Part shown: piece by piece, positions 60,842 through 64,000 of the stretch | How the letters are laid out: each line of letters begins with the position of its first letter | Numbering within the stretch: position 1 is the first letter of the stretch | Source of the DNA: JAEULH01 sp963805915 | GTDB taxonomy: Bacteria > Pseudomonadota > Alphaproteobacteria > Rhodospirillales > Defluviicoccaceae | Assembly (NCBI GenBank): GCA_963805915.1 | Contig: CAWDWD010000011.1 | Coordinates: 310,001-374,000, forward strand | Length of the DNA stretch: 64,000 bases | Direction of reading: 5' to 3' | Notes under the pieces: model-generated | What the model saw: only the letters and a program-made list of their open reading frames with translations | Database searches by the model: none | What the model was told of the DNA's origin: nothing | Translations under genes and position numbers: made by a program

Positions 60842-62686
60842 ATGATTCCGGTCCAGTGGCTCATCGACCTTCTAAATGACTTTCAGCAGCAAGGTCCTGT
60901 CGTTCAGATTACTGCCGTTGTGATTCTGCTCGGCGTTATAATTGTGCCCGTGCGATGGATAAATCGATCATTCCGTAGAGGATATCAGAAGATCGAAGAT
61001 GAAAACGCCGGGCTATTCGCTCAGATGAAGTCAAAGAACGATACAATTTCTGAATTGCGGTCGGATAAATTAGAATTTGAAAACGCAATCGAGGTTTTGC
61101 AGTCGCAAAATCCAAGTCAGATGCTCGCTATAGCACGAAAAGAAGAGAAAGATGGGAACAGCGAAATCGCGTTTGCGCGGCTTCGCACTATGATTGACAG
61201 TGTTGCGCCAGATATCGCGGATTGTTGCATTAGGCTCTGCGACTATGAGCTAAGCATGGCTATCGACGACGTTGCCCGTCAGTTCGAAGCCGAGAGGCTG
61301 GCCCGCCTTGCCTTACTGCTCGATTCCAGCCGCCGCGAACCGCGCTACATCCTCTCAGACATCCAAGCAAAAAACGCGGCATCGGATATAGGTGCTGGAG
61401 ATTATCTAAAGGCGACAAAAAAAGCGGACATGGCCCTTGCCTATGTTAGCACCGGTAGCGAGGAAATTGCCGCAAAACTTCTTAATCATATCTATGTAAA
61501 CGCGACACAAGACTCTGAAAATGGCCTTCATTATTCAGCTTCCGTTTTATGGCGGCGCGGCTGCGTTATAGCACGCCACTTGTTTGGCCTTTGTCATAAT
61601 AGTACGCTCGTCTTCGAGGGCAGTCTTGCCAATAGTTTGCGCGCACAAGCACGCTACGACGAGGCGCGGCCGCTCTTGGAGCGCGCCCTCGCCATTCAGG
61701 AAAAGGCCCTCGGGCAAGAGCATCCAGACGTCGCCCGCACTCTCAGCAGCCTCGGGGCGTTATACGACGAGCAAGGGCGCTACGACGAGGCGCTGCCGCT
61801 CTTGGAACGCGCCCTTGCCATTCAGGAAAAAGCCCTCGGGCGAGAGCATTCAGACGTCGCCCACACTCTCAACAGCCTCGGGGTGTTCCACAGAAAGCAA
61901 GGGCGCGACGACGAGGCGCGGCCGCTCTTGGAGCGCGCCCTCGCCATTTGGGAAAAGGCCCTCGGGCCAGAGCATCCATACGTCGCCCACACTCTCAACA
62001 ATCTTGGGGCGTTACACAGAGAGCAAGGGCGCTGCGACGAGGCGCTGCCGCTCTTGGAACGCGCCCTTGCCATTCAGGAAAAAGCGCTCGGGCGAGAGCA
62101 TTCAGACGTCGCCCACACTCTCAACAATCTTGGGGCGTTACACAGAGAGCAAGGGCGCTGCGACGAGGCGCGGCCGCTCTTGGAGCGCGCCCTCGCCATT
62201 CGGGAAAAGGCCCTCGGGCCAGAGCATCCAGAAGTTGCTCACACTCTGAACAGCCTCGGGGTGTTATGCGACGCGCAAGGGCGCGACGACGAGGCGCGGC
62301 CGCTCCATGAGCGCGCCCTCGCCATTCAGGAAAAAGCCCTCGGGCCAGAGCATCCAGACGTCGCCCACACTCTCAACAATCTTGGGGCGTTACACAGAGC
62401 GCAAGGGCGCTGCGACGAGGCGCGGCCGCTCCATGAGCGCGCCCTCGCGATTCAGGAAAAGGCCCTCGGGCCAGAGCATCCAGACGTCGCCCGCACTCTC
62501 AACAGCCTCGGGGTGTTATACGGCGAGCAAGGGCGCTACGACGAGGCGCTGCCGCTCTTGGAGCGTGCCCTCGCGATTCAGGAAAAGGCCCTCGGGCCAG
62601 AGCATCCGAAGACACAGGAGACCAGAGTGTATTTGGATACAGTTGTGAACGCGCGTTTGACTAGCTCCACGTCCAACCTGCTCTGA
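60842..62686 (+). CDS. Membrane-anchored TPR-repeat protein
   Basis: A 614-residue protein. A single membrane segment near residues 18-38 (VVQITAVVILLGVIIVPVRW) is followed by a coiled coil (EDENAGLFAQMKSKNDTISE, LRSDKLEFENAIEVLQSQNP) and a helical region up to about residue 270. From residue 271 there are seven full and one partial 42-residue TPR units of the kinesin-light-chain/TPR_12 type; each unit reads like DEARPLLERALAIQEKALG then PEHPDVARTLNSLG. Adjacent units are almost identical also at DNA level. The protein probably scaffolds protein interactions at the membrane. Base composition of the first third is AT-richer than the host. Ribosome site GGGGGAAG precedes ATG 60842. Confidence 0.8.
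   Translation: MIPVQWLIDLLNDFQQQGPVVQITAVVILLGVIIVPVRWINRSFRRGYQKIEDENAGLFAQMKSKNDTISELRSDKLEFENAIEVLQSQNPSQMLAIARKEEKDGNSEIAFARLRTMIDSVAPDIADCCIRLCDYELSMAIDDVARQFEAERLARLALLLDSSRREPRYILSDIQAKNAASDIGAGDYLKATKKADMALAYVSTGSEEIAAKLLNHIYVNATQDSENGLHYSASVLWRRGCVIARHLFGLCHNSTLVFEGSLANSLRAQARYDEARPLLERALAIQEKALGQEHPDVARTLSSLGALYDEQGRYDEALPLLERALAIQEKALGREHSDVAHTLNSLGVFHRKQGRDDEARPLLERALAIWEKALGPEHPYVAHTLNNLGALHREQGRCDEALPLLERALAIQEKALGREHSDVAHTLNNLGALHREQGRCDEARPLLERALAIREKALGPEHPEVAHTLNSLGVLCDAQGRDDEARPLHERALAIQEKALGPEHPDVAHTLNNLGALHRAQGRCDEARPLHERALAIQEKALGPEHPDVARTLNSLGVLYGEQGRYDEALPLLERALAIQEKALGPEHPKTQETRVYLDTVVNARLTSSTSNLL
61655..62610 (+). repeat. 126-bp tandem DNA repeat array inside the TPR gene
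   Basis: Units start at 61655, 61781, 61907, 62033, 62159, 62285, 62411 and 62537, exactly 126 bp (42 codons) apart. The last is partial. The units are near-identical and differ mainly at a few variable codons, for example TACGAC versus TGCGAC or CGCGAC at the start, and GAG/GCG in the linker. Such conservation at synonymous sites suggests recent expansion or gene conversion, and makes copy-number slippage and misassembly likely. Confidence 0.9.
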
Positions 62687-62726
62687 CACGCCTGCCTTTT
62701 CCTCACCCCATCAGCCCCTTTGCAAT

Positions 62727-63010
62727 CTAGTTCATCGCCCGCGTGTGATCCTCGGAGCGGAAGAGGTGGCCGTGGCGGTCCATGGTGACTTGCGAGCTGG
62801 AGTGGCCGGCGAAGGTGTGGACGGTTTTTGGCGAGAGGCCGGCGTCGAGCCAGCATGACACCGCGAAGTGGCGAAACGCGTGCCAAGTGAACGCAGCGAC
62901 GCCAGTGTTGGCGAACAGCGGCTTGGAGCGGCGCTTGACCATATTGGCGTGGCCTTCGTACCCGCCCCGGCGGTTCGAAAATAGCAAGCCATCGTCGTAG
63001 CGGAGCGACC
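62727..63010 (-). pseudogene. Tyrosine integrase C-terminal fragment, active Tyr replaced
   Basis: About 90 residues of a phage-type integrase catalytic domain: DGLLFSNRRGGYEGHANMVK, then FTWHAFRHFAVSCWLDAGLS with the HxxR box, PKTVHTFAGHSSSQVTMDRH and GHLFRSEDHTRAMN. At the nucleophile position the family has YGHLF, while here it is HGHLF (codon CAC), so the enzyme is catalytically dead as well as truncated. Upstream of DDGLLF the frame runs into the glk 3' end, so the N-terminal part is absent. Together with the TPR gene and tRNA-like remnant it outlines a degraded island. Confidence 0.8.
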
Positions 63011-63019
63011 TTGCGCTTT

Positions 63020-63973
63020 CTACTCGGGGGCGTTGACGAGTTGGGCGAGGCCGACCAGCGCCGGCAGCGAGCGGGTGATGACATAGGTCGGAAGCGTCGA
63101 CAGGTACGCGCTGAATCGGCCCTTGTCTTCGAACCGCCGCCGGAAACCGGAGCCGGCGAACCAAGGCATCAACCGCGGGACAATACCGCCCGCAATATAC
63201 ATTCCGCCGCGCGCGTTGAGGACCAGCGCGAGGTCCGAGGCGACCGTGCCGAGCATGCTCGCGAAAACATCGAGTGTTTCCATGCACAGCGGGCAGCTCC
63301 GGTCGAGCCCCCGCGCGGTGATGTCGGCCGGAACGATCGCCGGGTCGATGGGCCGTTTCGAGAGCGTGGCGATGGCGGTATAGAGGTTGACCAGTCCCGG
63401 ACCGGAGACCACCCGTTCGGCCGAGACATGGCTGTGCATGCCGCGCAACATCGCGAGAATGTCGGCTTCGCGGTCGTTGGCCGCGGCGATGGTCATGTGG
63501 CCGCCTTCGCTCGACAGCGGCAGCCAGGCATGCCCGCCCCACGCCAGCGCCGAGGCGCCCAGGCCGGTTCCGGGGCCGAGCGTCCAGATCGGCGCGTGCG
63601 CGACCGGCTCGCCGCCGCCGATCTTGAGAACGTCCTCCGGCTTCAGGGTCGGCACCGCGAGCGCGGCGGCGACGAAGTCGTTGACGATATCGAGCTTGTC
63701 GAGGCCGAGGCGGACGCGGGTTTGCTCGATCGAGAAGGCCCAATGCAGGTTGGTAAGCTTGATCTGGTCGCCGAATACCGGCGAGGCGACCGCCAGCGCT
63801 CCATGCTGGGGCGGGGTCCTCGGCGCGACGCGTTCGAGGTAGGCTTCGCAGGCTTCAACGAGGGTCGGATAGTCCCGATTGACCAACGGAAGAATGTCGT
63901 GAATTTCACCGTCCGCCTCGACCAACGCAAACCGGGCATTGGTTCCACCGATGTCACCGATCAAGCCGACCAT
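63020..63973 (-). CDS. glk: Glucokinase
   Basis: A 317-residue ROK-unrelated bacterial glucokinase (GLK family), which phosphorylates glucose to glucose-6-phosphate with ATP. The phosphate-binding motif is VGLIGDIGGTNARFALVEAD at the start. Substrate and phosphate residues appear in LTNLHWAFSIEQTRVRLGLD, KLDIVNDFVAAALAVPTL (catalytic Asp in NDF), and APIWTLGPGTGLGASALAWG (GPGTGLG). It also contains LSSEGGHMTIAAANDREADI (EGGH) and GGMYIAGGIVPRLMPWF. ATG 63973 has GGAGGGTGG directly upstream. The integrase fragment follows the stop. Confidence 0.95.
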   Translation of the reverse strand: MVGLIGDIGGTNARFALVEADGEIHDILPLVNRDYPTLVEACEAYLERVAPRTPPQHGALAVASPVFGDQIKLTNLHWAFSIEQTRVRLGLDKLDIVNDFVAAALAVPTLKPEDVLKIGGGEPVAHAPIWTLGPGTGLGASALAWGGHAWLPLSSEGGHMTIAAANDREADILAMLRGMHSHVSAERVVSGPGLVNLYTAIATLSKRPIDPAIVPADITARGLDRSCPLCMETLDVFASMLGTVASDLALVLNARGGMYIAGGIVPRLMPWFAGSGFRRRFEDKGRFSAYLSTLPTYVITRSLPALVGLAQLVNAPE

Positions 63974-64000
63974 GGTCCACCCTCCACTGTTCTTGTTTCA

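Noticed and set aside
61655..62610. CRISPR array, because of regular repeats
   Set aside because: Units are 126 bp, in frame, without repeat-spacer alternation, and encode TPR motifs.

Overview
This is a GC-rich (roughly two-thirds G+C by eye) chromosomal window from an alphaproteobacterium, probably a Rhodospirillales-like organism. The reasons are the protein families (MinCDE, ClpS/ClpA, a phasin-like protein, an NifJ-type pyruvate oxidoreductase, DgcN/DgcA, a SleB-type hydrolase), a CtrA-like TTAA-N7-TTAA site, and the codon and GC style. No rRNA gene or intact tRNA gene was recognised.

Layout. 1-2.0 kb: the 5' part of guaA (frameshifted, runs off the window), a palindromic repeat, and a frameshifted dihydroorotate-dehydrogenase-like gene. 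2.0-7.4 kb: nifJ and an FeS/FAD NAD(P)H oxidoreductase; these and the dehydrogenase-like gene read leftwards as one anaerobic redox operon. 7.4-11.3 kb: a promoter region with a perfect palindrome, a phasin-like gene, clpS and clpA. 11.3-18.2 kb: a leftward block with a YidB/OmpA fusion, three consecutive GTPase genes, and minC-minD-minE. 18.7-20.4 kb: a GT39-like membrane glycosyltransferase. 20.4-22.8 kb: a scar zone with a broken IS5-type element, a DUF4242 gene, an orphan hydrogenase/complex-I small-subunit fragment and a replication-protein-like fragment. 23-26.3 kb: cardiolipin synthase, a tyrosine phosphatase and a frameshifted GT25 glycosyltransferase. 26.4-28.1 kb: an AT-richer patch with an RTX-like tail remnant and a secreted beta-helix-type protein. 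28.2-31.9 kb: a decayed denitrification/heme d1 module (CbiX protein, NirN/NirF-like piece joined to a DUF2249 piece, an FNR/NNR-type box, and two tandem Crp/Fnr regulators). 32-37.7 kb: DUF488, an AhpD-like protein, a CDF transporter, cyclophilin, pyruvate kinase, an AEC transporter and RarD. 37.4-41 kb: a hypothetical gene, a broken IS1595-type element, a small Lys-rich gene and a 5'-truncated DUF262-HNH protein. 41-60.5 kb: mostly housekeeping and metabolism (epimerase, acyl-CoA ligase, PepF, UbiB-like kinase, YbjQ, TMEM175, MepA, MsrA, SIMPL, OsmC, aminotransferase, SleB, DgcN/DgcA, methyltransferases, YdcF, CoA-transferase). 60.5-63 kb: a small degenerate island (tRNA-like 3' end, TPR protein with a 126-bp DNA repeat array, dead integrase tail) ending against glk.

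How the genes work together. The NifJ operon would oxidise pyruvate under low oxygen and pass electrons to ferredoxin and NAD(P)H. The two Crp/Fnr regulators and the TTGAC-N4-GTCAA box beside the heme d1 remnant suggest an ancestor that respired nitrogen oxides and lost the capacity here. Min, MepA, SleB, the YidB/OmpA fusion and possibly the GTPases belong to envelope and division biology.

A striking global feature is frameshifting. Seven conserved non-mobile genes (guaA, DHOD-like, GT25, UbiB-like, an O-methyltransferase, a CoA-transferase and, by deletion, the nir hybrid) and two transposases are broken, mostly by a single-base or small indel. That mixes real decay with probable assembly indels, so product calls for broken genes describe the restored reading. 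I did not find a convincing wholly new defence or biosynthetic system. The best candidates for a second look are the three-GTPase operon, the nir relic with its operator, and the TPR/integrase island.
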